From the NCBI GenBank assembly GCA_021927905.1, contig BLLK01000038.1, positions 372,001-436,000 of the forward strand: a DNA stretch of 64,000 nt. The letters run 5' to 3'. Numbering within the stretch: the first letter of the stretch is position 1; each line of letters opens with the position of its first letter. Origin of the DNA: Chaetoceros tenuissimus. Lineage: Eukaryota; Bacillariophyta; Thalassiosirophyceae; Chaetocerotales; Chaetocerotaceae. A program made the translations under genes and the position numbers. This document shows positions 28,870-41,452 of this stretch, in pieces. The notes under the pieces are model-generated. The model was not told the DNA's origin, searched no databases, and saw only the letters and a list, made by a program, of their open reading frames with translations.

Positions 28870-31800
28870 TCAAGGTCCTCGAAAGCAGCATTCTTTGACA
28901 CAAGTACTTTCTCTCTGAAAGAATGGTCTCATATCAGGTTTCGATGTTTGTACACCCTTGGTAGCTTCATGGGAACCCCTCTTTGCATCCTCGAACGTTA
29001 CTGCAATTCTTTCTTTCATCTCAGATGTCACAAGAAAGTTATAGAGAGCACGCTTCTCTGCCCTAGTTTTGAAAATAGAGTAGATTTGCTCTAATTGAGC
29101 TCTTTGTTGTTTCACCTTACAGTTTATATCAATGGTATTTGCGATATTTCTCACTTTGTATGGAAGATGATCATCATTCCATATGGAAAGTACAGTCTCG
29201 CTACTAATCTCACTGGCATTCAGGCCGTGAAAATTTTCAGTGTTTGCAGGTTCAGCATATTTTACTATGCTCTGTACAACCCCAAGATCAAATCTATCAG
29301 CATTAATCAGGGCCTTGACAGCCAAATGCAAAATTGAATTCAATTCTTTGTCGCGGCGGGATAGAGCATCAATAGACTCTTGTCCTGTTTGATCGAGGAA
29401 ATAGGAAACTGTCTCTTCATTTGCCATTTTGGATACAGCTAGCATTAGTGGAGTGTGATCCGCATTTGGAGATAAAAACAATTCCTTGAGGTCATCGCTG
29501 TTTGCTCTGTCTACAATTATTTTTGTAACGTTCACAACTTCCCTCCACTTGTCGAGTCTTTCCTTTTCGTCCTTTTCTTCTTCTTCTTTTGTTTTATTGC
29601 TATAAGAAGAATAATAAGATGAAGATGACTTTGTAGGTGCCTCTGGTCCAAGGACTTCGATGATTAGGTGCAATATGTTCCAACGTCTATCTGTAGTAGA
29701 TAGAGATCTGTCTGCTCCTGCATTGAGGAGGGCTTTAACCTTTGCTATTTCTCCATTTGCAGCTGCTGTCATGAGAGCAGTGACACCATTCCCAGTCACT
29801 GAATTAATAAAATTCAAGCAACCCTCTTGCAGCATCTGCGGAATGAATTCGGCAGGTGCATAGAACAAACCAGATCTATTGTACTCGTCTGGGGTTGTAA
29901 TTCTGCAAATGTTTGAAGCTAACTCTTCTCTCGAGAGTTTCTTCTCGCTTATTAGCGTTGACACCCATGAGTATGCATCAAAGTAAGGCTGAAGTGTAGT
30001 CCTTTCGTCTAAAGTTGTCGACTCAGGTACCTTGAATTTACATTCATAGATTGGGTCTAGTAAGACAGTATCTAAGTCTTTTGTGATGAGAGCATTGGAC
30101 AAGTTTTGCGCTCCAACTTTGAGGATAAAGTGCACTGGAGATATGATGATGCCGTCGGAATATCCTATACGAAGGATTTTTTGGGTCTTTTCATTCAATT
30201 TGTCCAGTTCCTTTTCAGTGCCACCTTTCTTGTTCCCGACATCATATTTGGCTTTCCAAAATCCAATGAGTCGTCGAGGCAGTGAAAATTCTTGACCATA
30301 GTTAGCTATGGCTTTGAAAATGTCAACATTGTCGACAACTGTTGCTAGTTGTAGCAGCGATAGGCCGCCGATACTGCTATTTACACTTCCTTCTCCGACA
30401 AGAAGGAATCTCAATTGAGCAGATGTCATTGGGATGTTACGAGTGGACGAAGATGGAGAAGGATTCTCTGAGTAGTAGCTACCACTGTCTTCCGAATAGT
30501 AGCTATCTTCTTCATCACTTGCATCACCTTCTACTACTGAATTTGTCTCTTTGTCAGAATTGTTCGACCCGCCTTGACCAATGCACAAAACAAGATCGAT
30601 TAACCCTTGCACTAGAGAAATATCTCCCTTCACTACTGCTAATTCAATTGGACGCAAATAAACTGCTTTGGTCATGTCATCCTCATCTATAGTACCAGGG
30701 AATCTATCTTCGATTCTTTTTTTGAGAGCAACGAAGTCAATATCATCACCAAATTTGGCTGAACATAAAGATCGATTTAATAGAAGAGCTTCAGGAGGAA
30801 TATCTGAAGAGATTTCGTCCTCATTAGCAGACTTCTGCTTCAGCTCAAGATCCATGCGCAAGCTATCAGGTCCTCTGACCATTCCAGTCAAATCACCAGT
30901 GGCAATGTCAAGGTTGTTGAGTTTTCCAACAATGCTTTTCACTGGATCTTTGTCAACTTTCAACTTGGCAAGTCTTTTGTTCATTTCCTCTTCGTGTTCT
31001 TTTCTTTGCCTAGCTTCTTCCTCTACTTTCTTTACATGTCTTTGGTACTGATCAATACTTGTTTTGAAAACTAGCTTAGACGCCTCCAATGATCCATACA
31101 GTACGCTCATAAATAATGGTGTGGTTTGAAATAAAGTATTTTGAACGCACATTTTGCTGCTGGTGATAGCTATCTTCAATTCGTCGAAATTAGACTTTGC
31201 AATAAGATCAAAAATGCAAAGGGTTGCCTCGGAACCCCCCTTTGAACAAGCCGTGGTGTTGCCGTTCTTTGTCCTTGTGAACTGCCACAAAGAAGAAGAG
31301 AATGAAGAATAAGACAGCTCTTGGAAGTCTTTGGATGGATCGTACAGCTTGACGGTGCAATCTTCATTATTTGTCTTTATTTCACTCTCAATTTCGATAT
31401 CTTTTGTATGTGTTTCTACTACACTTGAGACTTCGCAGATCCCACCATTTTCCTCAAAAATCTTGATAGCACTTTCGATCTGAGCAACACTTTCACTTCC
31501 ACCTATGTCGTCTTCACCATCAATATCTCCATAATATTTTGATTGATCCTTCAAATTTTGAAGATTACTTTCTTCTCTATCCAGAAGGAGAGACCAGACA
31601 AAGCTTTCAAATGATGCAGTCTTGGTACTGGTAACTGAAAGTGAGTCATGCATCTTTCTAGCCTCGATTACCTTCATTTCAGCCTGCTTGACTTGCTCTC
31701 TGTACTGCTCATTTTGGCGTTTTCCCCTGTTTCCGTTTTGATCACTGGCATTATGAAGTTTTTCCTTTAGAATATCCATGATTCTGACAGAAATTGTTTC

Positions 31801-34691
31801 TGCGTTAGAGGATTGACGATACTCATAAGAAGAAAAATTCCTTTGATATCCTGTTGTCGTTTTTGGTACTGGCATTGGAACAGCTGAATTTGAAAGGCTC
31901 TTGTCATGACTACAGTAGCTTCGCAAACATTCAACATCTGCAATCATTGCACTTAACACCATCGGGCAGCGTAACATTGATCTTTGTTTGATTTGTCCAT
32001 CTTTATCATAAGAGTGTGATCTGAAGTTGATGATTTCTTCCATCCGGCTCCATTCATCTTCAGTAAACACTGGTTTCGCCCCATGAGCAAGGAGTAAATC
32101 AATTGTTTTCGAATTACTCATCAAAGTAGCAAGAAATAGAGGTGTTCTTCTTTCTGAATCAATATTATTTAAGCCCATGTCCTCAACTGATAATCCTTTG
32201 GACACTGCAACCTCTAGGAAAATGGATAGTGCATTCCAATCTGATGCCATTGCAAGATGATGAAAAGCAGAGGAACTATTCCTATCTGTTTGCAGAAATG
32301 TACATCCCTTATCTAGAAGGGAGCTGAGAATGGATTTTACATTTGAATAACCCATCTGACCGCATTGAGTTGCGTAATTGGCCAACAAAGTAAGAGCGGA
32401 GAAGCTGGTGTTCTTGTCTTTGTGCACTGCAACTTTGTGTGCGTCGGCATTGTTCTCGAGTAATAGCTCAACAATATCTTTTTGACCGAGGGCAATAGCG
32501 TAATGAAGTGGATTCATTTTATTTTCCCAGTCAGAGCAATCAATATCAAGCACATCAAAAAGAGCGTCATAGTCAACATGATCACTTGACCCGACTTCTT
32601 TCTCTGCAAGTTTGACTCTCTTCTCCAAAATCAACTTGGCAATAGAAGTATGACCCTTCATGGAAGCTATATGCAAGGCTGTTCTTCCGTCTGGAAGTCT
32701 TGCTTGAAGAATAGCAGCATCAGCGAGATCATGATTTAAAATGATATTACAAGCCTTCAACGAATTACAAAGGGCAGCAAGATGTAAGGAAGTGCGGCCC
32801 AAGAAATCTTTACTAAGGAGAAGTCTCTTGGCAACTTCCTCGTCCTCCTTTTCTTGTTCTTTCAATATCATCTTTATTGAATCAACATCATCAATAACAA
32901 CGGACTTGGTCAATCTCTCTGCCTCGATTGTAAAATATGCTCCATCGCTCCAATCTTACATAGAAAAGGTAAGTTTGGATGGTAATGTATAATACTAAGA
33001 ACGAAATCACTAGCTTACCTTCATTTGTAATTGGATTGAATGACCCAATCTGCTGTCTTCCTGGATTGTCAACAAGAAAGCTGTTGACTAAAGACTTAGT
33101 AATCATTATCAAGTATAATAGAACACATATCAAATGTACTTTTAGCTACTTACCTCACCTCTCCGTAAACCAACATCTCACGAGACTCTTGAGGTAAATC
33201 ATCAGGAAGCTTTGGATCATCTGGAAATGGATTAGCAATCACTTCCTCCATTGTCCCCACTGCACATACATGAATCTTATATTTTCGTTTGTTTTTAGTA
33301 ACCTCACCATTTGGTTTGATTTCTATTGAATTCATGATTTTATCCTTTTTCTTCATTTGTCTTTCGATTTTTGCCACGTTGAATTCCGGACCCCACGGAA
33401 TAAAAATTGTTGAATAATCACTTATTTCAGCTGCATTGTGCAAAGGCACTCCCTCGGAACCTTCATGACGGTTCAAATTCCATCTGTCCCTTTCAAGCTT
33501 GCGCAATTTGTTCTGAAGTCTCCAATTCTGTGCTCCTTTAGTTTTCATCTGCTTCTCAAGACGGTATCGAAGACGCTCCTCTGGAGTTCTGAGTTTCTCA
33601 AGTAATAATAGTCTTGACAAACCTTTCGCCTCATCAAATCGTTTCTCAAAGATAAAAGGATCTACTCTCTCCCTATCAAGTCCTTCAACTAGGATCTCAA
33701 AACCACGAGTTGCATACTTTGCGAGTCGCATCTCGTAACTAGGACTTCTTCTAGACATATCTACAATATTGCTCTGGGTCATGATGGACAATGCAGTTCT
33801 AGGTGGAACCAGCACGTTCGTCCCATCATATGCAGCTGCACAAGAATCAACATCAAAGCCACATAGAACCTCTGATGGGCTACTGTAGATTCTTAAAACA
33901 ATTTGAACATGTCGAAATGGATATTGTGACACGAGAGTAATTGCATGTGTTGACCTAAAGCATCGCACTGGAAATGGTGAAGCTGCCTGAACAGCATCAT
34001 AGATCTGTACAAGCTTCTTCTTTGCATCTTCTTCACTGATTCCATATAGAAACAAATCAATATCTGATCCAGGAAGAAACTCATCATGAAAGTACTTCCG
34101 AAGTTTCATTCTTTTTTGTCCGTTACCTTTGATATCCTGTATCTCTTTTGGGATGGGAGCTAAGCATCCTGCTACGGAACCTCCTGCAGCGACAACATTT
34201 GTCCAGTCCATAAAGCGTAAGCAATCTTCGGTAAGCGAATTCCAGCATAATTCAAAATCCTCCTTAGAAGATACAATCCCAAGCTCTCCTTCAGCTCTAC
34301 GCTTCTCAAGCTCCATGCAACGAGGAATCTTATCTTCTTTGAAACGAGGTAGTGTTTTGAAAACATCCACCACTGGCTTGAGGGTAATTGTCTCCTCTGT
34401 AACTGTACCCTTAGTCTTGAAAAACCTAGCAAGTCCTTTCTTTTCAATTTCTTTCACTTTTGGAGGTTCGGTAGAAAACACATTCAAAAGGAAGAGGTGA
34501 GGATCTTCAACTTCAGGCACATACCATGATTCTCTTTGTTGGCTAAATAGTTTTCTATATTCGTTTTCAGTATCAATACAATCTTTCCTTAGAGATGCTA
34601 GTTCGTCAAAGGTGTCAATATGTTGAGCTCTCAAGATAAACTCCTCGATCGTCAAGAGCTTCTTACTCGTCACCGATACTGCTTCTTTCAT
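28870..34691 (-). CDS. Giant ankyrin-repeat protein with nucleotidyltransferase-like N-terminal domain
   Basis: Three exons on the minus strand: 34691-33154, 33080-33019 (62 bp) and 32954-28870. All junctions keep frame (SFLVDNPG after EV; NE-D-WSDG), giving 1894 residues. The ATG at 34691 is the first in frame. The N-terminal ~500 residues contain 'AGGSVAGCL' and 'LPGSDIDLFLYG', then 'FDVD', 'RRSPSYEMRLAKYATRGFE' and 'LSRLLLLEKL'. This is a conserved eukaryotic module whose G..SDIDLF pattern looks like a nucleotidyltransferase (D-x-D) site. Ankyrin repeats follow at about 580-850 and again at about 1590-1790 (for example GRTALHIASMKGHTSIAKLIL, GVTALMTAAANGEIAKVKALLNAGAD), separated by charged, Ser-rich low-complexity segments. 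Enzyme activity is unproven and its target unknown. Confidence 0.85.
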
Positions 34692-34924
34692 TTGCTCTTC
34701 TTTGTTATGTCCTTTGTGCAAAGAGTAAGTTTATGCAATAGTGTGTATCTTTCCTTATTGATATGATCTACGTATGGATTTACTGTTCACTACTTCACGA
34801 GCAAAAAAAAAAGATCCAAAAAAAAGAGAGAACCTTTTTCTTGGGTTGGGTTCTCATACAACTATTATAGCCCAAGACACTACAATGACTTCCTCTGTAA
34901 AAATCTTCATAAGATTAATGTTAC

Positions 34925-37900
34925 TTAGTGATTTGCAGCTTCCATATGGCTTGTCTTTGGAAGCAGTTGATAATTAAAGCAGGCTAGGGCTATTTGTCTC
35001 ATGATCATGCTTGTTTCAGATATATTCTTGCGGAAGGCATGAAGGACTACAATATCATGATCAAACATCAATGATGCAATCATCATATCAACCAAAATTG
35101 GGGTCTCAAGTCGGTAGGTTGACAACTTTGCAAATCTATTTAAAGCAGGCTCCAGTCCTCTTACCAGCAATACTCGGTGGTCATCTTGATTACAAGCTTG
35201 TTCTATTTTGCACAGACCATTGTATTTACAGGCTATCCTTTTGGCTACATCAACAAAATCAACTGAAGGAGAAGTAATCATCTTGCACAAGTCATCTACT
35301 ATCTCTAATCCATCAACAACATGTATTCGAATAGCATCTGAGCGCAAATTATCAAATATCGACTGGAATTGCACATAAGGTAATGCAAGTCTATTCTCTT
35401 GAGCTTGAAAAAGCTTATAAAAAGAAAATTCCGTAGGTTTTTCGAAGCAAGATTCATATTCCTTTGAACATTCGATGTGAACAGTTCTTTTTTCACTACT
35501 ATACACCTCTTCTGTGGAATCTAATGCAGCATTTAATGCGCCATCGACTGATCTACCTTTGTATAAATTGTATAGGATTGTAGCCTGATCACATATACTT
35601 TCTTCCACGAGATATTTCATTGAGTCGAATTGTCGCTTTACTACTGCTTTTCTCTCATCTACTGATGTCACTACGCTGTGTATTGCTTTACTCCACATGT
35701 CTACTCTCCCAAGATGATGATCAAGGGAATTTCTTAGCATTGGTTCGAGAAGCAATTCTTTTGTTATGGTCGCGTCACAAGATTCATAGTGCTCTTTAAG
35801 ATTCTTCAGACTGCCAAATTGAAACGCTATTTCTTTTGATATTCTCCAGTCAATACCTCCTGCAGTAAGGATATCACTGAGTTGACTCTGTTGTGAGTTT
35901 TTTGACAAAATTTGAAAAGCTTCGGCTCTTTGAATGTTCCTGCAAGCATTTGCCATCAGTCCTACTGCACTGATTGATCGATATGTACCTCTTTCGTCTT
36001 TGGTTTGGATAAATTTAATCTTTCGAGAGAACAGAATAGCTCTACACAAAAAAATAACGATGTCTTCGTCATTTTCAATTGTATGATGGGAAATTTTTCG
36101 TTCCCTGTTCTGTATTCCATAGGGATCAAATCTATTCGCAACCCTACAGTCCCCTTCAATCAGCATGACTGCATGTTGAAAGTTATCTTGCATTCTTCCT
36201 AACTGCTTCCAGTGATCACCATATGCCGATCTTTGGATCAAATCAGCTATACGTTTTCTCTCAATACAGATGCTAAGTTGTTTTACTTCATTCCCTCTTT
36301 TTGACTCAAATGCGAAGTCACCGAATGTCAACTTCTTTTCACGGATCTCACCAAGTGATACATTTTTCGGCAAAACTAATTTGGCATTTCCTGATTTAAT
36401 CTCTTTTGTCAACTCAATCCTCATTTCACGAGGTTTGTGGTTGCGAGACCGTTCTCTATCATCAATAAAGATTGTTAATTCCCTTGTTTCCCGAGGATCA
36501 ACTATAGTAATAGCTTCATCGCTTTCTCCACTAAGCTCTAGTAAGTTTACTGTCCCATTACTACTAACATCATCACTATCATCATCATCCAATAATTCAA
36601 TTACGCCTCCTGACTTGGCTACCGTTTCTACTCCTACATGACTGTTCTTAGAAGCTGCTTTGTTCGTTGCGCAATATTCACCAGATTGATTATCGTAAAC
36701 TGCATCTTTTGACGTAGAAGTTTGCCTTGCTGGCATTTTGCGGTCTTCAACTTCTAATTCAATGACAGGCGAGCTGTTTATTGAAGCACTAGAATTATAC
36801 TTCTCAAACCGAGCCAAAGCAGCGCGTCTTGCAGCTTCATTCGCTGATCTAGGCTTCTTCCTAGAATTTTTGGCATCGACTTTGTAACCACTTCCTGAAA
36901 TGGACGGTGTAGTCCTTTTACGTGCCGAGGCAACAGGACTATCTGAAGGGAATAATGGGTGAATGGACCTTGCGCTTGACCCTTTTTCTGCAACTGTAAT
37001 GTGTAGATGGCGCCGTTGGCCTTCATTTGAAGAGGAATGATCAAGACGAAGTCCTGGATGATCCCTTTCAAGCACATCACACAATCTGTGTAGGAACAAT
37101 CTCCGGTCTTTTCCTACTTTGAATGTTTTTGTATCTCCTTTCGCAGCCATGACGACCCAGTCTCGAAGCTCTTTCTCGTCATCAGTGCTTTTAACACTTT
37201 TCTTAGTGGGAGTACGAGAAAATGTCGACCTTCCTAACGAAATACCTGAACCCAGAGAAAAAGATGAATTCAAACCTGCTGTTGATGCAAAAGGATTCAT
37301 ATTGAGATTTGGAGATGTTGCAGCTGCCACAGAAACAGGGGTATTTGCCCTAATATCTGGCCACTTTCGTAACATCTGTTGAATGGCTCTTTTCCCATCG
37401 CTTGTGATCATGTATGTATTTTTTCCATTGCTTCGAAAACCGCGATTTGTATAAGATACTCCAGCTTTATGCACTGTCAACAGACCATGACGCGCCAAAG
37501 TTTCATTTGCTTTCCAAGCCCCGTACATTCTTCCAGCATGAAAGTTATCCATCATTTGTTCTCTACAGTAATCCTGACCAATTCTACATATCTGATCCTT
37601 TTTTCATGCTTTCCTGTTGACTGAAATGAAAAGCAAGTAGGATAGCATATCCACCAGATTCCCTTTGAAGTTGTTCAATATATGGCAAGAAAGCACTCTC
37701 TTCTAAATTCTGACGTTCAGCAGGTGTAAGTACTCGATATCCTAGTGGATAAATAGGAGCTTCCCCGTTGATGATTTTCACACACTCTTCATAGACAGTC
37801 TTGACAAATGATTTGCTCTGGGTTGGTAGATTATAGATTTTCCCCGTCGACGTCAGTCTTATATCTTTTCTCACTGCTTCGATTGTTCTCATTCCATCTC

Positions 37901-37997
37901 TCCATTTGTACTGGGCCTGCTTTTGTTCTCTCCAAGCTACCTCATGTCTTGCTTGTAAAGCCTTTACAAGATCTTCATTCCAGACTTTTTGTGGCAT
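34925..37997 (-). CDS. MUS81: MUS81 structure-specific endonuclease homologue, with apparent frameshift
   Basis: Two overlapping-phase open frames: 37997-37584 (138 residues) and 37555-34925 (876 residues). The first has the MUS81 N-terminal helix-hairpin-helix region and 'GGYAILLAFHF'. The second resumes with the winged-helix part (YGAWKANETLARHGLL ... TSDGKRAIQQM) and later has the ERCC4 nuclease: 'FIDDRE' (about residue 358 of that frame), 'LTFGDF' and 'IERKRIADL', matching GD-xn-ERK-x3-D. Removing one base of a 6-T run at 37599-37604 would fuse the frames as ...SMKKDQICRIGQDYCREQ, with no good intron to explain the gap. MUS81 with its EME partner cuts branched DNA at stalled forks and recombination intermediates. 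The C-terminal HhH2 is weak. Either a homopolymer assembly error or a broken gene. Confidence 0.82.
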
Positions 37998-38346
37998 GAT
38001 GTATTTTATAATAGGAAAACGAAATAGACATCAACAATAGAAACTTCCATCCAACAGGATCTTTCGTTTGAAAAATCAATCAGTAACGAAATGTAACGAC
38101 ATTGTGGAAATATCGTACTTATGTCTATTTTAATTTGTCAATCAACGTCACAGACAAAGGCCTTCTTTATTTTTTGATGGCCGTCATTGTCTGTGACGTA
38201 GCAAAGGGTGCACGATGCTCTTCATCAATTGTTCTGTTTTCATGTTCATATTCAATGTCATCCTATTGAGAAAAGATCTATCTCAATATATACAACAACA
38301 CGCAATCCTAATCAAATTTATACATCCCATATGCACATGAAATAGG
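37998..38346. promoter_or_regulatory. Divergent intergenic region
   Basis: Between the MUS81 start (minus) and the phospholipase start (plus). It contains an imperfect inverted repeat, 'CAACGTCACAGACAAAGGCC' against 'GGCCGTCATTGTCTGTGACG' (about 38142-38198), which contains CGTCA half-sites. No gene. Confidence 0.45.
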
Positions 38347-41295
38347 ATGGAGAATGATGGACTTCAATTTTTGAAGAAGGGCACTTTTTCTCCTTTTCGA
38401 ACTGGAAAAAGAAAGTTACCAACAGTCAAGAGAATTCATGTAATATCTTCATCTTTCAATGAAGACTCAAAGAAAGAACAAAATCGATCTCCCAACTCAT
38501 TGGTAAAGAGAGTGCAAAGACTATCAACACGAGCTGCCGATATAACCAAGAAAAAGCTATGGGATGAAATAGACCTATATGATGCAGCAGCACAATCAGC
38601 CGTAGACAAATATGAAGACACCTACAACGCTGCTCGATCATTGTTAGTAAAATCATTTACTTCAGCTAAAGATATATTTTACGCAACAAGAGATGGAGTA
38701 GAGCAGATTGATCATCATCTACTAGCGCCTGTCAAAGATGTCGTGATTTTACCTGCTTTTTCCGGAGTAGAATTTGCAGTTGATAGCACTGTCAAATTTC
38801 TAGAAAGTGAAGAGGCCGTAGAAATGGCAAACAATTCATTGAATGTAATAAAGAAGACACCATTCATAGGCGAACGTATGCTTGCGCCTGCTATTTTAAT
38901 GACAGCGCATATTTTGAAGGATACATATGAAATTGTCAAATATCCCATTCCTTCGCGAGAAACAGTTCGACATGCAGTCAATGAAATCACATCAGGGACA
39001 AAGTTTTTAGTTGCACATACATGGAGAGAAGTTTATTTTTATGCTAAGCTTGTGGACAGTAGCTTTACAAGAGTCATGAGTTTCACACAGTGGCATGTCT
39101 TAGGCTATGGTCCTTATTCTACATTGGATAGATTGCACAAGAAAGACGTTATAGATCATCTTTGCGATCGATATTTTGCAATGGAAGGAGATATCGAACG
39201 CTATGAATTGATTGCTCAAATTAAGCAAGTCAACATTCAACTATATTATGATATTGTCGTGAAAGAAATTTTGTTGGATAGAGGAGCACAAGATGATGTA
39301 TGGTTGCAACAAAACCCAGAATACATTTTCAATGCACAAGATATTATGCTCGAAGACAATTGCAACGGCGTATCACCACTGTGGGTATATCTTAGTCAAG
39401 ATTTACAACAGAATATTATTCCAAAAGGTGACGCTGAATCTATTGAGAAAAATTATTTGGATTTTTTGCTAAAGGGCAATTGTGAGCAAGCCGATGAAAC
39501 TTCATTTGAAGAACACAAGCATGAACATGAAATAAATGATACAAATGTGACATTAAATGATACTGATACTGTTGCTCACTGGTATGATCCGACCAACAAT
39601 GATGTTCTTGTAGATCAGAAGCGACATGCTATATCATTTATTCCTTGTTGTAGACAATGTTCAAGCATTCTAAGAAACACCTCCCAGAAATTTTGTGATC
39701 AATGTGAACTTGAACGATGGCATTTAGATAAGAAGCAGTGCCGATTAATCACGCCATTTCGTATACTGAAACGACCAACTCTTTGGAGATTCTATGGCGA
39801 AGGACAGAAAGTAAGGAGAGGGGTATGGCTACTTGAAACTAAAAGCAAAGGTATACAAAGTTACGATGAGACTTCGAGTGCAATTCTTGAGGACGCTTAT
39901 TTGTACCTTAAATGGAGAGAATCTCAAATGGCTCCTGATTCCTTTGCTAATTCTGTAATTACTGTCCAAGTCAATTTCAATGATGAAATTCAGTTGGTTC
40001 AATTTCGATCACTGAAACAAATAACTGCAATTCAGAAATCATTGGTTAGTGGATTGTCTTTATTCAAGAGGAGAGTATACAGAGGGATCCAACACACTCA
40101 AAGTAAACATACACGTGACATTTTAGCAGCACCAGTTGCACTCGCCAAGAAAAACTGCTCAGATTTTGACAAAGACGACAGTAATCCAGACGAAATTGAT
40201 CACCTAGTCTTGGTTGTACATGGCATAGGGGAGATGCTTCATACTGTTGATGTTGGACTCCCTCTAGCATCCTTGACGTCATCAATTATTGATTGCTGCG
40301 ACTCTCTTCGCAAAAACCATTGCGAAGTAGTTTCTTCAAAAGCAGACCCACAGTCAGGATTCATAGAAAAAGATAGGACCGAATTTATACCAATCGAGTG
40401 GCATGAGCCGTTTGCTCTTCGATCAAGATCGAATGACAAAGGGATACCAACGATAAACGATATTACTTTACAAACAATTCCTCACCTGAGAAATTTTGCA
40501 AATGACACTATGCTTGATATTTTGTTTTTCATGAGTCCACATCATCACGATATGATGGTTGACATAGTGATATCAGAGCTCAATACAGTGTATACTAAAT
40601 TTCAGTATCTTACAAACTATGAAGGAAAAGTTTCAGTTATATCACACAGCCTTGGCTCTGTGATTTGTTGGGATATTTTATCGCATCAGAGAAAAGTGAA
40701 TCGCATGGTACATGCCCTTCAAACAAGACTATCATCAAATGGAAAATGCAACACTAGCACCTTTTTAGAGGCCCCTTCGTCTCCAGGATTTGAATACCCA
40801 AAATTGAATTTTGCCGTTGAGCACAATTTTATGATTGGTTCACCCGTAGCTGTTTTCTTAATGATGAGAAACAAGAGTGAATCTAGCAATTACAATCATA
40901 TTCAACTTCCTGGTTGTAAGCATTTCTACAACGTGTTTCATCCTTTTGATCCCTGCGCATATCGGCTGGAACCTCTTATGGATGCTAACTCGAAGTATAC
41001 CGAACCAGTTCTTATTCCTCATTGGAAGTTTGGGCTTCGCTTCCATTATCAAACAAAATTCTGGCTAAAAAGTTTAGTCAACTCAACAGAAAGAGCAATC
41101 GATAGCTTTGCATTGTTCGGGGGAAATGAAGATAATGAGGCAGAATTAAATCAAGAAAAAGCCCCTGTCAGATTAGATTTCATGTTGCAAGAAAATGAAA
41201 TAGAGAGTGCAAATGAATACATTTCGGCTTTAGCTGCCCATTCATCTTATTGGGACAACAAAGATCTGAGCCTATTCATAGCACAACAACTTTAG
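38347..41295 (+). CDS. DDHD-domain phospholipase A1-like protein with embedded Cys4 motif
   Basis: An intronless frame of 982 residues, ATG at 38347. The lipase core starts with 'LVLVVHGIGEM' (about residue 620) and has the nucleophile motif S-H-S-L-G-S (about 763). The DDHD domain follows at about 820-950 ('EHNFMIGSPVAVFLMM', 'NVFHPFDPCAYRLEPLM', 'YQTKFWLKSL'), as in intracellular phosphatidic-acid-preferring PLA1 enzymes (SEC23IP/DDHD1/DDHD2) that act at ER-Golgi membranes. The N-terminal third holds an amphipathic helical region unlike animal homologues. Residues about 435-454 form C-x2-C-x12-C-x2-C, a zinc-ribbon-like knot. A WWE-like segment may follow ('PTLWRFYGEGQKVRRGVWLLE'), as seen in the family. 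Activity is predicted from intact motifs. Confidence 0.88.
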   Translation: MENDGLQFLKKGTFSPFRTGKRKLPTVKRIHVISSSFNEDSKKEQNRSPNSLVKRVQRLSTRAADITKKKLWDEIDLYDAAAQSAVDKYEDTYNAARSLLVKSFTSAKDIFYATRDGVEQIDHHLLAPVKDVVILPAFSGVEFAVDSTVKFLESEEAVEMANNSLNVIKKTPFIGERMLAPAILMTAHILKDTYEIVKYPIPSRETVRHAVNEITSGTKFLVAHTWREVYFYAKLVDSSFTRVMSFTQWHVLGYGPYSTLDRLHKKDVIDHLCDRYFAMEGDIERYELIAQIKQVNIQLYYDIVVKEILLDRGAQDDVWLQQNPEYIFNAQDIMLEDNCNGVSPLWVYLSQDLQQNIIPKGDAESIEKNYLDFLLKGNCEQADETSFEEHKHEHEINDTNVTLNDTDTVAHWYDPTNNDVLVDQKRHAISFIPCCRQCSSILRNTSQKFCDQCELERWHLDKKQCRLITPFRILKRPTLWRFYGEGQKVRRGVWLLETKSKGIQSYDETSSAILEDAYLYLKWRESQMAPDSFANSVITVQVNFNDEIQLVQFRSLKQITAIQKSLVSGLSLFKRRVYRGIQHTQSKHTRDILAAPVALAKKNCSDFDKDDSNPDEIDHLVLVVHGIGEMLHTVDVGLPLASLTSSIIDCCDSLRKNHCEVVSSKADPQSGFIEKDRTEFIPIEWHEPFALRSRSNDKGIPTINDITLQTIPHLRNFANDTMLDILFFMSPHHHDMMVDIVISELNTVYTKFQYLTNYEGKVSVISHSLGSVICWDILSHQRKVNRMVHALQTRLSSNGKCNTSTFLEAPSSPGFEYPKLNFAVEHNFMIGSPVAVFLMMRNKSESSNYNHIQLPGCKHFYNVFHPFDPCAYRLEPLMDANSKYTEPVLIPHWKFGLRFHYQTKFWLKSLVNSTERAIDSFALFGGNEDNEAELNQEKAPVRLDFMLQENEIESANEYISALAAHSSYWDNKDLSLFIAQQL

Positions 41296-41452
41296 ATATA
41301 AATAGTAATTTTACTATGTTCAGTCTCCTCTAATTTTTTTGAATATTTAGATAATCAAGTACATCTTAATTTTACAGTTTTGTTTCTTCGTACAAGGGTT
41401 CAATTTATACAATTCAATAGCATAGTCAAACAGGTAGGTATGTAGTTGACAG

